A DNA stretch of 64,000 nt, taken from NCBI RefSeq assembly GCF_022376445.1, contig NW_025954989.1, forward strand, positions 62,001 through 126,000, in the 5' to 3' direction. The notes beneath the pieces were generated by a model. That model saw nothing but the letters and a program-made list of their open reading frames with translations, ran no database searches and was not told the DNA's origin. This stretch comes from Fomitopsis serialis (Eukaryota; Basidiomycota; Agaricomycetes; Polyporales; Fomitopsidaceae). The translations under genes and the position numbers were made by a program. Numbering within the stretch: position 1 is the first letter of the stretch; every line of letters starts with the position of its first letter. Shown piece after piece: positions 45,801 through 58,367 of the stretch.

Positions 45801-47482
45801 CTCGCGGAGGCTATGAAGGAATATCCGCCTTCACGTGTTTGCAGCGAGCACAGTGAGTCCGCGCCCATACAAACTGCCATCAGCTGACTACCCGGTATCG
45901 ATAACACAGCGCATCTCCGGATCTCCTGTGCGATCCTGGCGGGGCTCTCACAGGCGGATCCGCTGCAATCGTGGTAGTGCTTTAACCGTTCGCGCTGGAC
46001 CTACACCGTGGAGTGGTCGGCGGATCAGCGACGCCACCCCGAGCCGCGTGCGTCCTCTTACCGAGGCCGCCAGCGTTCGCGGGAATGCTAGCTCAGGAAC
46101 TTTGAGTTCTCTGCCTCAGGGACAATCAAGCTCGATCGCCACTTGGGCTATGGTCAATTAGTGCAGCGATCGGACAACTGCTTGCGTGCCGCAGCGTGCG
46201 TCTGAGCCAGGAGGACGCAATTACAAAGAGATGACACACCGTCCTTCGTACTTACTAGTAGTACGACATGACCTGATTGGTCTCATGTCGGATAATTCGA
46301 TACCGTAACTCCGGCTGACTATGACCGTCTTATGTCATTCGCAACGAACGGAATGACTTCTGGTATGTTTTAGGGCGGTTATGTAACGGTGCTGCTACTT
46401 GACGACCGAGCGCATCAATTGTGCAGCGCCCGCAGGAAGGTTTGTGTGTGGTCCGTAGGTTCGGACATTGACAAGACGGTAAGCAATTCACACCGTCTCA
46501 TTTCCGCGCATGGATACACCCTTTCAGACGTCAAGACAGTCTTGACAATTGTTTCGCTTCTCGCTGCTCCGTGGACGGCGTTCGATAGAGTCATACGTGA
46601 GTTTGCCACCGTCAACGCATCCGCCACTCAATTATTGAATCTCAGATTGAGTTGCCACCCGTAGATCGCGTCGTGCCGCCTGCCGGCACGCGCGTGGAAT
46701 TATCAACCTGCTTCCGTATGTTCCGGTCCCCCGGTCGAAGTCGTCCCACAATCGCTGGCGCCGGGTTCGCTCTGGAGACCGTTGTGGGTTCTGGCGCCGC
46801 GAGGGTGGGTCTTCTCCATACAGCGGGGAAGCGGTTGCGCACATGGGATCAGCTCGACACAAAACGCGAACCAGTTCGAAGCAGTGTAGACCTCGCTGAT
46901 GCTCTGGCGATAACGGCGCCGAATTCCCTGTGCATCCCACAGGTCCGTGGCCCTCGCACTCCTAACCCAAGCCGAAAACAAGGCTGCAGTATTGGTCAAT
47001 ATTCAGACGACAGGAGTCCTCGCTGCGGAGGAGCTAGGCGGGAGGCACGACTTTTATTGCGTCCGTCCATGTCGCACTCACCGGAGTCGCCGCCACGTTT
47101 CGCATCCCACCTGCCCTCCTCGGGGAAGGATGGGCGCCTCCCCAAGAAACCATAGTCGGGTCTCGGGCTATGTCTCGCCTCCACTTGGCCTCCACGTGCG
47201 ATTTGACGACCCGTCACTGATGTCTGCTAACTGCTGCGATGCGGTCCGCACGGGGCGCAGGCTCTGCTTCACCTTACGAGATTTGATCGGTCTCATGCGC
47301 GACCCCGCATCCTCATGAGAATACCATATTGACAAAGACGCTAGGCGGGAACAGGCCCTGCCCCGATATGCATACCGAATGTCAGACAGCCGAAATAAAT
47401 ACCCAGACAATCCGATCCTTCTCCAGCCCTGCTCTGTCCCCTGGCTTGAGGCAGCATCCCTCCCATCATCGCCGGTACCGAG
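42856..47482. other. Gene-poor region
   Basis: About 4.6 kb in which I could support no gene. Open frames (for example 43657-44097 plus, 44824-45078 plus, 46652-47155 plus) are short, overlap other frames and show no motif. A few runs look like decayed coding DNA, but none could be assigned. Confidence 0.45.
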
Positions 47483-49243
47483 ATGACCAAGTTCACCGTC
47501 GCTATTTGGTACGTCAGACGTCCCCCTGCCTTTTCCCCACCTGATACATTGCCGCAGTGGAGGCGGAGTGGGCGGCCTAGCCTGTGCAGTCGCCCTTTCG
47601 CAGTATCCCGACATTCGCATCGACGTATACGAGGCGGCAAGCAAGTTTCTGAAGTCGGTGCAGGCGTCGGTATTGGCCGCGCGCATGGAAGGTCGTGCAG
47701 GCCTTGGGTTGGACCGGGAGCTCGCAGAGGTTGCCGTCGTCGCCGTTGATAATCATCCAAGTGGGTAAAGCAAATTGCTTCATTTCTACCCGGGGGACCA
47801 CAGCACCGACCTACGTCATAGAGCTATCATTCAATTTCCGCAAGGGGGATCAGTCCGAGGGCTATACCTTCCATCAGCTGTACACCCCAGGTACGTCTCC
47901 ACATCTCCCTATTCATGAGACGTCACCTCACCTCTCGTAGGAGGCTGGTGACGATCCACCGACCTGAATTCCAGCGATTCTCCTGCGCCACCTATCTGCC
48001 TCGTCGCGCACATACACGAGCAAGCGTCTAGTCTCTACAGCCAGCCATCGCAAGGTTCCTCTCACTCACCAATCGCGCTGCGTTTTAAGGATGGTTCAAC
48101 GGCGACGTGCGATGTCCTAATTGGCGCCGATGGTGTGAAGTCCGCTACACGGAGGCGCTCGTCGACGAGCTTGCGCACGCCGCGAAGTCGCAGGGAGGAC
48201 GGGTGATGCAGAGGCCTGCGCAGGGCAGCGCAACCGCGGTGGAGTGGAATCTATGCTTATAGGACCACAATTCCGGCCGAGGCACTTCGGTCTCGAATAC
48301 CCAACCACACAGTGCTCAGGGAGCCCATGGCGGTAAGTCCTTATCCACCTACTGAGTCTCGTCGTTTTATAACGCATGTCAACTTTCCAGTACTTAGGGA
48401 AGGACACGGTAAGCTTACCGTCATCACGAACACCTTCTTCGTTAATCGGGATTGTACTAGCAAGTGACTGCATACCCACTTCTGCACGGGAAAATAATCA
48501 ACGTCGCCGCATTCCGAACGCGATACGACTCAGAGGGAGCACCAATGAAAGAACCATGGGTCGTAGACACCACAAAAGACGAGTTGGCTGCCGACTTCGC
48601 CGGCTGGGAGCCGGAAGTGCAGGCGATGTTCCAGGTGCGTACACCTGGGTGTTTCGACGATAATTCCTAAGCATGCTGTTCAGTGCACTTCCAAGCTGAG
48701 CCGTTGGGCCATTCACACCACGGAACGGCTGCCCACCTTTGTTTCTGGCCGCGTTGCCTTGGTCGGCGATTCGGTGAGTTGCCTCCTCCGGAGTATATGG
48801 CAGTCATTGACTCCGGACCAGGCCCATGCAGCGGTTCCCTTTCAAGGGGCGGGCGCTGGCCAGGCCATTGAGGTAAGGGCTCCATCGCACGTGAAATCTC
48901 CCACTGCCTATACTTATTTTGCCGAAACCGACAGGATGCCTATTTATTAGCCACCCTCCTTGGACATCCAAAAACAACTCTATCAACACTCACCCGTGCA
49001 CTGCGAATCTACGACGCCGTCCGCAGACCGTACGCCCAAGATGTGGCCAAAACATCGCGAGAATGCGGGATGCTGTTCACGCTCAATTACCCAGGTCTCT
49101 CGTCGCAAGATATTGCGAACGGCCAGGCAGCGGACAAGCTCCGCGTCATCGCCGAGACGATCCGGAAGAAGTGGTCATGGGCATGGGACACCACACTCGA
49201 CGGCGATATCCAGCGGGCTGTCCGCGAGCTAGAGGCGAGCTAA
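47483..49243 (+). pseudogene. FAD-dependent monooxygenase, salicylate-hydroxylase-like, frameshifted
   Basis: The FAD GxGxxG motif follows intron 1 (CGGGVGGLACAVALSQYP), the DG motif is ADGVKSATR (about 48125-48155), and the GD motif is ALVGDS-AHAAVPFQGAGAGQ split by an intron (48761-48860). This is the three-motif pattern of group A flavoprotein monooxygenases acting on aromatic acids with NAD(P)H. From about 48390 to the stop at 49243 the frame is clean across all introns. Between 47640 and 48230 at least five one-base shifts are needed (for example at KF-EVG, GIG-RAW and ALG-LDR), mostly beside mononucleotide runs. Either a young pseudogene or a poorly assembled stretch. Confidence 0.75.
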
Positions 49244-50268
49244 ACCCGCTTGCCGCGGACCCTACCCGGACACATTACTATCTCACCCTCCTCGCTTGAT
49301 ACCCTTGATGTAGCTTCCCGGGGATCGCAGCCTTCCGTGGATCATGCTAATGCGACCGGACGGACCTGCCTCCAATGCACTAGTCTGAAGCGGAGTGCTT
49401 GTTCAATGCAGGGAGGATGACACGCGGAGCGCGCGTCCGGCGCGATTTCTCGCCGTACAGGGGCTGCATCCTGCGAAATGGTAGCGCGGTGTGGCCGCGA
49501 TGTTTGATACATACTAGTGGCGTACCCGAAGGTGCCAGCGACTGTGGTTCGAAGGTCGAATCGTGTCGACAATGTGGGGAGCCCGCTGGCTGGCGCAAGT
49601 AACCCTTTTCTTCTAATTGGATAGACGCGTCGTAAGTATGGGCAGCTCGGGGCGGCGCCGACCTTCAAAGGTATGTGAGATGGACGTCATGTAGAATAGC
49701 GTTGTGATGTGCCTGGAAATCACTCAGCAGCCTAAGCTTGCAGTCAACTGACCACTTTCTAAGAATGTTGCGCAGCGGTGCGAAGTTTACATTTACGTGT
49801 GTCTGAGATTCACAAGTGCATAAGCACATGCATAGGCCATGATGACGGTTAGCTCTCTCTGGTAACGCACCCTGGGGGATCGACTCAGAACCCTCGGAGA
49901 GACATTGTGACATACTTAGCGTAATAGCAAGTCGCCTCTGACGACAGTCCCAACTCGTTAGAAAAGAGATCAGTAGACAGTAATGGACAGACATACCATG
50001 CGACTAAATTACCAGTGACTTCCATGTATACGATCCACTGTGAGCCAACAATACAGCAATTTTCGGGCCAGAAATTGAGGTAAGATGCTTGCCATGATTG
50101 CCAGGCCGCCCAGTCGCTGCCAGTCGTGAGCGTTACTGGCGCGATCACGTGACGAATGTCACGCCAAGTTCAATTCGCGGTCAACTGAGACTCTCGTCAA
50201 ACACTCACCCTCATTCGTTCCGACCAACTCCCTCAAACGGTGCAGGCACTTAGTCGAGGGTTCTAGCC
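49244..50268. other. Intergenic, no gene seen
   Basis: Contains the 3' flank of the monooxygenase and the promoter of the next gene. No supported coding region. Confidence 0.5.
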
Positions 50269-51765
50269 ATGTCGGCAGCCTACTCCGTGCACAAGATACT
50301 CTTTCTGGAGAAGAGTCCGCGGGATATGCGAGGATCAATGCAGCAAATGACTTTCACCCTCGGAGTCTCGATTGCCCTGATCCTGACTCTGGGGCTAGCC
50401 GCAGTTGCCGCGGTACTACGCCTTCATCGCTACATCGCCTCGAAGTACCTCCGCGGCAAGAGAATTGGACTGGAAACTAGTGCTGGGTTTGATGCAGGTC
50501 AAGAGCTAGTATTTTCTGAATCCGGCCGCCTATCATGCTACTACTGGTCGGCCTCGGAAATCGCTCCGGAAACTCTTGTACTCCCGACGATCTTCGGTCG
50601 CTTGCCTATTCTTCCGTTTCCTCTTCTCCTGTCAGCACGCGCCCTAGTCTGCTGGGATCTCGTCGTGTACAACTCTCGCAAAGGAACAGTGAATTTTGTT
50701 CCCCTCGCTACCTTTTGGCGTCGCTCCGCGGTCCAACATCTCAAGAAGGAGAAGCCGGTGGCCCCTAGTCGCGTTTCTGGCAGCTTGTGCATCTCGACTT
50801 GCCCGAAGGTCGCCTCTGGCGACTCCTTGAAGCGTGAAGACGGCACGCGACACGCTGCTAATGCGGACTCGGTTTGCGCGGACACCCTTGCCGAGGCTAC
50901 CTCGTCGTTGGACTCTTTGTCTGTGCAGCCCCCCTCTCTGGCTACCGAGGCGCTTCACATCGACCCAAGTGTCAAGGTACCCGGTCCTATCTGCGTTACG
51001 CTCGTCCCCTCCGAACAATCAAGGAGACGCTCCCCTCGGAAGAAGACTGCGTCGCCAAACTTGAATCGAAACCAGCAAGGTGCTTCGTCACAGGCCGCCT
51101 CTCCTAGCACTCCCAGCGCATCTCAAGGTACCAAGGCGACTCCAGTCAGACGCCTCAAGACCGCGTCCGTCGAGTTCGTGCTTTTCCTAGCTTGGAAGGT
51201 GATATCGCAGAAGCGCGTCGTCCCACGTCCCCGTCGCCGGTTCCGCCCCTCTCGCGAGTTCTTGCAGCGCATCGTCCGTCAGCATGTCAAACATAACGCT
51301 AGGATCGCTGCGTCAGGTGCCACACCGCAATCCCGCAAGGTCTCCGCTTCCTTGGTAATGCCGTGCAAACCGTCTGCGCCTGTCCCGGGCCCTTCTCCCA
51401 AGAAGGCTGAGTTGGTGATAGCGGCCCCGCCCGCTGTCAGCCTTCCCGCGCCGGCACCGGCCGCTGACCCCCAGCTGTCTCGCAACAACCTGCTCAAGCC
51501 GAGCCCGACCACGTCCATTCGCGGCAAGCAGCTGTACGGCGCGCGCAAGTCACTGCGGTCACAGCCTCTTCGTGTTCCTCGCGGCCAGCCTACTCCGTCC
51601 GGCCGGAGCGACCCGTTCTCGTCGAACGCGTCCACCGAGAGCATGCGTTTGGACCTTCGTTTCAGCAAGCTGGGAGATTCTGTGCGGCGCAAGGACCCCC
51701 TTTCGCCCAGGATGCTCATTGCTGCTCACGCCCGGTTTGGCGCTCCGGCTCCCTGCTCTCCTTGA
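50269..51765 (+). CDS. Orphan protein with N-terminal membrane segment
   Basis: A single open exon of 498 codons. After a polar start, residues about 28-50 (FTLGVSIALILTLGLAAVAA) form one strong transmembrane helix, followed by a basic LRGKR. The rest is a low-complexity Ser/Pro/Lys/Arg-rich, basic tail with RRRSPRKK and PRPRRRFRPSR clusters; a second, weaker hydrophobic stretch (PLLLSARALVCWDLVV) lies near residue 125. An internal Met at 50329 is an alternative start. I recognise no domain. Its length, one-exon structure and even composition argue for a real gene, probably fast-evolving. Confidence 0.6.
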   Translation: MSAAYSVHKILFLEKSPRDMRGSMQQMTFTLGVSIALILTLGLAAVAAVLRLHRYIASKYLRGKRIGLETSAGFDAGQELVFSESGRLSCYYWSASEIAPETLVLPTIFGRLPILPFPLLLSARALVCWDLVVYNSRKGTVNFVPLATFWRRSAVQHLKKEKPVAPSRVSGSLCISTCPKVASGDSLKREDGTRHAANADSVCADTLAEATSSLDSLSVQPPSLATEALHIDPSVKVPGPICVTLVPSEQSRRRSPRKKTASPNLNRNQQGASSQAASPSTPSASQGTKATPVRRLKTASVEFVLFLAWKVISQKRVVPRPRRRFRPSREFLQRIVRQHVKHNARIAASGATPQSRKVSASLVMPCKPSAPVPGPSPKKAELVIAAPPAVSLPAPAPAADPQLSRNNLLKPSPTTSIRGKQLYGARKSLRSQPLRVPRGQPTPSGRSDPFSSNASTESMRLDLRFSKLGDSVRRKDPLSPRMLIAAHARFGAPAPCSP

Positions 51766-54353
51766 TCCTACTCATGGACGGTTCGAGTCTCCGAGTAGAC
51801 AGGTGAGGTGCAACCGACTTGACATTACCTACCATACATGACTGTTCTCAGTTCAATCACAACCTATACTCACGAGCTCGGACATGTGTAGCGATACATT
51901 CTATTATTGTGTACAGCAGACCGATACCGATATTGGGTCTAGTACAGCATGGTATCAAGTATTGTAACATCCCGTAATTGCAGCGAGGTACGACTCTTGT
52001 ATGATATGTCGTGGCCTTGCTCAGCCGACATGCCTCGTCCGGCGAGTGTGGGTATGGTCCAGTGTATGTGGTAACTGATAGGTACGTGCACGTTCCCGAT
52101 CTCCAGGTGCTTTATCCTATGTGGCCGAGATGTTTGTGTCGCGGTAGTCTTGTTGCCAACACATCTGGCGAGTGGAATGACTTGAAGGCGGTCGACGCGT
52201 CACGTCCTGCGAAGTTCATGATCATGCGAGGACCACCAGGGTGCTCCTGTGGAATATAAATATGAGCCCGTATCCGTTGTCGGCATGTGTGCCAAAGAGC
52301 ACTCACGGGTACGAAGTCAGTTACATCGTACACCTTCTTGTCAATGATGACCCAGCAGGAGCTGTGAGGGTGCGATCAGACCTCTACGAAATGCACACGA
52401 GACCCATCGGGTGCGTACCTTTTTGTGTTGTGCTCTGCCACTTCCTTGGGTGAGAACGGCATATCGTTCGTAGAGTGTTGTGCTGAGGATACTGGCGACA
52501 AGACTCGAACGCACCATGGCTTTAAGCTGCAGCGACATGCGCGAGGCTTGCACTCCGGTTCGCGTGCACTGAGCCCCTGCAAGTCCATGACGACAGACGT
52601 ATGAGCAGGAGACTGCACACGCCCTCGCATCCATGCTTCCTCATGCACCGTGCATCAACCCAGAGTAGGCTTCGATGCGCTCATAGGAGCCTTGCTTTGA
52701 GCTGATCAGTGTGCCGCAGCTGCCAGCACGAAGACATTGCTGTATACAGGCCGAGAATCGCGTGCATCAACCGCATTTGGACACGAATGACGCAGCGGCC
52801 AAGGCTACGTTGAGACAACGTTCAGGTGTACACAGTCGCGTTCGAGAACGTACCCGGGCATGACATCGATGACCAGCTGGTGGCCATGAGCTCTACTCCA
52901 TCCCACGACAATCGCAATTCAGATTCCGTTCACGATCATAGCGTGTCTCCGAGTCGAGGCTCCGAGTCAACGTCAGGTCAGCCAGCCCCTGCAGAGTCTC
53001 TGACCCACCTTCGGTGGTCTCTGAAAGGTGAAGATGAGTTAAGTGAATCTCCGCAGGGAAGCGTCGCCCAAGATACTTGGGTTGCAGTCATTCAATACGA
53101 GGACGTTCGTGCGTGTGGACTATAGAGATCGGACGGAGTAGACAAAATCACATACGGTACTTGTACGGTACTCACCGTACTGTATGGTTGTTCGGTGCAC
53201 ATGATCCGGATATGTTACGTAATTAGTATAGTGCCTGGACCATATCGACAAGCCCCGCTGCGTCGGCTTTTCCCTTTTTAAGGTATGCAGTCGGACGCCT
53301 GGCTGTCACGCGTCACGCATCACTGATTCCTGTCATTTCTTTCTTTCAGCGCTCAGCCAACGCTCAGCACAGCGCTCTTCCCACCTATCATTCTCTTCCC
53401 GTCATAGCAACTCCGAGTACATAGAAATGTCACGGTCCATCCGCCCGCTGTACTTACTGACAGCGTGTTTGTCCGCAGAGACAGTAGTGATGTTTCATGT
53501 GTCAAATATATTAGTTGCGTTGTCGGCACCACGGCCTGAAGCTGAAGGCCTGACAAGTCAAGAGTACTGAGGGTGTATGAGACTAGATTTCGGACTGTGG
53601 CTGCCGGCGTGGAGTATGTCATCTCTCGATATTACAAGCACAGCAAGCTCACAACGATCATTCTGTAGGTGTTCAGGAGAGCGCTACGGTGCAAAGCGCG
53701 CACAGTCTTTCTCATGAAGACGCATCTCTTCGGCTGCATGTCATCTTCAAGTCTGAGTTGTCACTGTAAAAGCGAGTCTATGACCCGATGTAGGGATCCG
53801 GGAAATCAAGAAGCACCTGTGCGAACGTCGCCCTCATAATGGATCGTGAAGCCCCATGAGGAAGTCGAACATTGTTCGAGCGTTAACCTTTTTGCCTGAA
53901 CGCCTACGTATGTTGCGACCGAACGCACGCGGCGCTCAAGTGACGCCCCGGCTTGCCGCAGTGTCTCGACAGCTGCGATTCCGGACATCTGCACCGACGC
54001 GAACTTGCAGTACTATGCAGTACTAGCCCATCTTGGCGACGGCATACAAAGTACGTTTCACGAACGGCTTGCGACGCGGCTAACGAGTTCCGCATCACTC
54101 TCCCAGGTGTCTTCTTCACGTCAGCAAGGCGGGCTGTTCCGTATGCAGGGTCTTTACTGGAAGCCTCAGCCGTACTACCACTACGCAACCAGTGCAAGCT
54201 ATAGTGGTATGCAGCACTGGTCGACTTCTTGACAGCCTTCATGTTTCTGTTTCACTTTTGCGCGCACAAACGGAAGCACCTCTTCCGTACAGCAACCGTC
54301 ATGGCCGTATGGCGAGGGGCTCGTTGTTCCGCTCTCAGCGGTCGCTCAGACGG
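51766..54353. other. Gene-poor region
   Basis: No supported gene. A 99-codon frame at 52826-53125 is Ser/Asp-rich but has no motif or exon context. The last few hundred bases are the laccase promoter. Confidence 0.45.
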
Positions 54354-54360
54354 TATAAAG
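54354..54360 (+). promoter_or_regulatory. TATA box of laccase 1
   Basis: TATAAAG about 92 bp before the ATG, in the usual place for a fungal laccase promoter. A CT-rich run follows. Confidence 0.6.
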
Positions 54361-54451
54361 AGGGCGAGAAGAATTCCAGTATCCTCACTACCAAGTCGCC
54401 TTTTAATTCATTCATTCAATCCTTCTACCACACGAACATTTCTTCCTCACG

Positions 54452-56685
54452 ATGTTTTATTCTTCTTTCGGACCTGCTTTTGCTTCCCTTAGCCTTGTAC
54501 TTTCTGCCTCAGCTCTCTCTACCGAACTCAACATCGTCAACGCGGAGATTTCTCCTGACGGGTTCACTCGTCAGGGTGTGCTGGCGAATGGCACTTTCCC
54601 TGGACCGATCATCAAGGGCAACAAGGCTAGCAACTCTCTTCCAATGTTTGTTGCATCAGACACTGATAGCGTCGGTCATAGGGGGATAATTTCCAGATCA
54701 ACGTAAACAATCAACTCACTAATGTCACAATGGAGACATCAACTACCGTTGTGAGTACTCTGAACCTTGCTTGGTGTCACTCGTCTTCGTTCCCGCTAAC
54801 CTTCACATGACAGCATTGGCACGGTATTAAACAACGACACTCTAATTGGGCAGACGGTCCAGCGTTTGTCACGCAATGCCCCATCGCTGCCGACGACTCC
54901 TTCCTGTACCACTTCGATGTCCCGGATCAAGCAGGTGCGTCTTACCGTTGTTGCTACATTGCTTATTCGCTCATTGCTATGCAGGTACCTTCTAGTATCA
55001 CAGCCATGAAGGTTTGCAGTACTGTGATGGGCTGCGCGGGCCTCTCATCGTATACGATCCCGACGATCCACACAAGGATCTATACGACGTCGACGATGGT
55101 GTGTGTAACGATGCCACGCATGGCACAAATCCATTCACCGCGGCATATTGATAGATACGACCGTCATCACGCTCGCTGATTGGTATCACCTGCCTGCAAA
55201 TGAGCTGCCGGTCCCGACGTGAGCAGACACCATATTCGCACAAAATTTTGGCACTGACGCAGACCTTAGGGATCCGAACTCAGTACTTATCAACGGTCTG
55301 ACCCGTCTACCGGGACAAGACACTCCGGTCGCCGTCATCGAGGTCGAGCAAGGCAAACGGTCCGTGTTGGTAAATATGTCTGTTGATTGGCCATCTGACG
55401 CGCGACCAGATACCGCTTCCGACTGATCTCCACTTCGTGTCACCCATACTTCAACTTCACAATTGATGGCCACGACAACTTCACCATCATCGAGGCTGAC
55501 GGCGAGAACACGGAACCCCTACCGGGCATCGACCAAATCCAGATCCACGCTGCCCAGCGCTACTCCTTCGTCGTACGTGTAATGCCTATATCCCTCCTTG
55601 GCGGTAATTGACGCGCCGTGCCATAGCTGGAAGCGAACCAGCCCAACGGGAGCTACTGGATCCGTGCCACTCCGGAGAAGATTGTCAACGGTACCCCCAC
55701 CGGTCTGGCTATCCTGCGGTACCGCGGTGCAGCTGATGAGGATCCGAGTGGCAATACTACCGTCACTCCCCAGCCGAAGAACCCTCTGTTGGAACCCAAC
55801 CTGCGAGTATATGGCAATGTCTCCGTACGTTTGGCCACTACCTGAAACGTTCGGCCTCTCTGAAGCCGTAACTCTTCGCAGGTTCCCCAACTTGACCCCG
55901 AATGCACAGACTGCGATCTCAATCTGAACTTTTCATTCGTGGGTCACAACTCCGTATCGTCTCAAATTTGGTTCTAATCGATTCATGATGTACAGAATGG
56001 CACGAACTTCTTTGTGAACAGCACCTCGTACTTGAACGCCTCCTACCAGAACCCCACGGTGCCAGTGCTCCTCCAGATCCTCAACGGAACGTACAACGCA
56101 CACGACCTCATGCCGAACAACAGCGTCCAGTACTTGCCTAGGAACCAGACGATACAGGTCACCATGCACGGCCTACGCGCAGGACCCCACCCCATCCATC
56201 TGCACGGAGTGCGTTTTATCGCTCCTGTATATATACCACCATCGGTGCTAACCGTGACTTTGACAGCATTCATTCTTCGTTATCCAGAGTGCCGGTAGCA
56301 ACGGCACTAACTATGTCAACCCTGTACTGCGGGACACGGTCAGCATTGGGACCAACACAACCGACAAGGTTATCATACGCTTCACTGTACGTCCCACACT
56401 CACTCCATGCTAGTCGTCCCAGGAGCGGTGCTGACCCACACGCACAGACTGACAACCCCGGCCCCTGGTTGATGCATTGCCACATCGACTTCCATTTGGC
56501 CGCCGGCTTTGCTCTAGTCATGGCGGAGGCTCCTGATGACGTTCCCGGATTTGTCGCTCCCATCCCCCGTAAGTCATGAACTCCTGACCACGTCTTCTGG
56601 GCGCACTGACACATCGATTGCAGCGGCGTGGAATGAACTGTGCCCCAAGTACGAAAGTACTCATCCGGGTAAACTAGTGGCTTAA
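54452..56685 (+). pseudogene. Laccase (multicopper oxidase) with a premature TAG
   Basis: Secreted blue copper oxidase of phenols and lignin. Signal peptide at 54452, then all four copper motifs: HWHG (about 54814), YHSH (about 54996), HPIHLHG (about 56190) and HCHIDFH (about 56477). Phe ten residues after that Cys marks the high-redox class. All exons splice in frame, including ADWYHL and NFTIDGH, ending at 56685. The one lesion is TAG at 54993-54995 replacing the invariant Trp of GTFWYHSH, which truncates the protein at about 130 residues. One intron near 54624 has a GC donor. No other decay is visible, so it is a very young pseudogene, a sequencing error, or corrected at RNA level. Confidence 0.85.
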
Positions 56686-57019
56686 CACACCTATCCCCCC
56701 CACTCATTGTTCGGACGATCTACGACATGCTCACGGATAACTTGAACATACTGCTTTCTATTGTCTCACTGGGACACTGTACGGACACGATACTTTAGGA
56801 CCTTCTACTGTTGATACTCTTTCTTTTCCTATAATGAATGATTCGTGATAATTCAAGCTGATATGTACTATGACTGGGATTGTTTTGCGAAACTCTCGAA
56901 CTGGGTCGAGAGAAGCTCGTGTTAGGCATCGTACCAGGGACCATCACTCGACCGAGATCAGATCGGCTCTAGGAGGCTATCATATCGAGATTGAAACAGC
57001 CACAACGCTCACGACCGCC

Positions 57020-57948
57020 ATGTCGCTGACCTCGCCACCACTCAACCTCGACGAAGAGGTCAGGCTGTACACCACCAATACCGAGCGCGAGAAGTATGGC
57101 CTCCTGGCGACGCTGTTTGGGGTCATCGTTGCTCTCGAGTATCTCGAGCGCGCGTATGTGCGCGACTCGGTGACGGCAGCAGAGTGAGTACTTCGCCGCG
57201 CTCTTCGCTGTGGACAGGACATCTTAGCGGCGACGGTGAAGAGGTATTCCCCGGCATGTACACGGTTGCTGTCGCAGTACAAGACCATGCTTAAACTTGT
57301 TGGGGAGGACGTTCCCTCGATAGAGCAGTTCATGAGTCGATATCGCGTGAGTCTTCCTATCATGACAATCACGATGCGGAGACTCATGCAAGGCAGATGG
57401 ATCACCCTGCTGCATTACATAGATTGAAGGTCGGAGTGCCTGCTACAGTCGAGCACTCCAGCGAGGCTGGGCCTGAGACTGGGAAGTGGGTGGCGGAGAC
57501 GACCCAGGTGCGTTTAATCTCTGAATGTATCTTGCTTCTCTATTTATCGTGCGTGGCAGAACTTCATAACTTTCATGGATGCGCTGAAGCTGGGCTTCCG
57601 TGCGAAGGATCAATTGCACCCCATTCTACAGGAGTTGGTGACCGGGTATGCGCGTTTCAAGGGCAGCAAGGATTGGGAGGGCCGGGGTAAGATGGTTAGC
57701 TGGTAAGATGTCCATCCCGCTTTCGTAGAGCATGGTACTGATATAAGACTTGCAGGCTCATCACGCTGAATGGAATGAAGGCTTCTGAAGAGATCACAGA
57801 GGAACAATCCAGACAGGCGAGTACGACGATGCGGGTCTGCCTCGTAAACTCCGGCTTATAACCTTATTCTCTGTAGCTCCTTTTCGACATCGAACACGCA
57901 TATGCAGAGTTCTTCAGAAGCTTGAGTAGCAAGGAGGATGGCACTTGA
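57020..57948 (+). CDS. VPS28: ESCRT-I subunit VPS28
   Basis: Six exons (57020-57183, 57244-57346, 57397-57507, 57560-57702, 57756-57816, 57877-57948) give 217 residues, the usual VPS28 size. Landmarks: LDEEVRLYTTNTEREKY at the start, LERAYVRDSVTAAEYSPACT, LLSQYK, an MDHPAALHRLK segment, the C-terminal four-helix domain (FITFMDALKLGFRAKDQLHP) and LITLNGMKASEEI...QLLFDIEHAY. VPS28 binds VPS23/TSG101 and ESCRT-II and sorts ubiquitinated membrane proteins into multivesicular bodies. The donor of the fifth intron is GC (GCGAGT). It is flanked by a laccase and a Hua1-like gene. Confidence 0.95.
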
Positions 57949-58367
57949 GAACGGTCGATGGCCATAGCAGATTACTCCACGTGTATATACTATCGCACTC
58001 ATCTCATATAATAACACGCCGCGCCGCCGCGGCATTGGCTCTCCGTCGCTTCAGTCCCTTTGTTCTCTGGCACGACCTCGCTTCTAGGGCCAAAGTGGCC
58101 ATACCGTGACGCTGCTACGGAGACGGTAGCCGTGCTGCGTGCGCAGCCACTGCAGCCGTCCGTTTTAGAATGCCTGCGCTCTCCCCGTGCAGCCTTTTCC
58201 CGGACACTCATACCGGTCGCGGGGTAGACGGCGATCTGCAGCGCTCATAAACAGTGCTCGTGCCTCGTTGTCGCGGTGCTGAACCCGCCTTCCGCCGCTT
58301 GCTTTCTTCCACAACCTTGTGCAACCATCCTTGCCACAGCCAGCCCACCTCTAGTGACAGGACACGC
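57949..58367. other. Intergenic, HUA1-like promoter
   Basis: 3' flank of VPS28 and 5' leader of the next gene; CT-rich just before the ATG at 58368. Nothing else seen. Confidence 0.5.
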
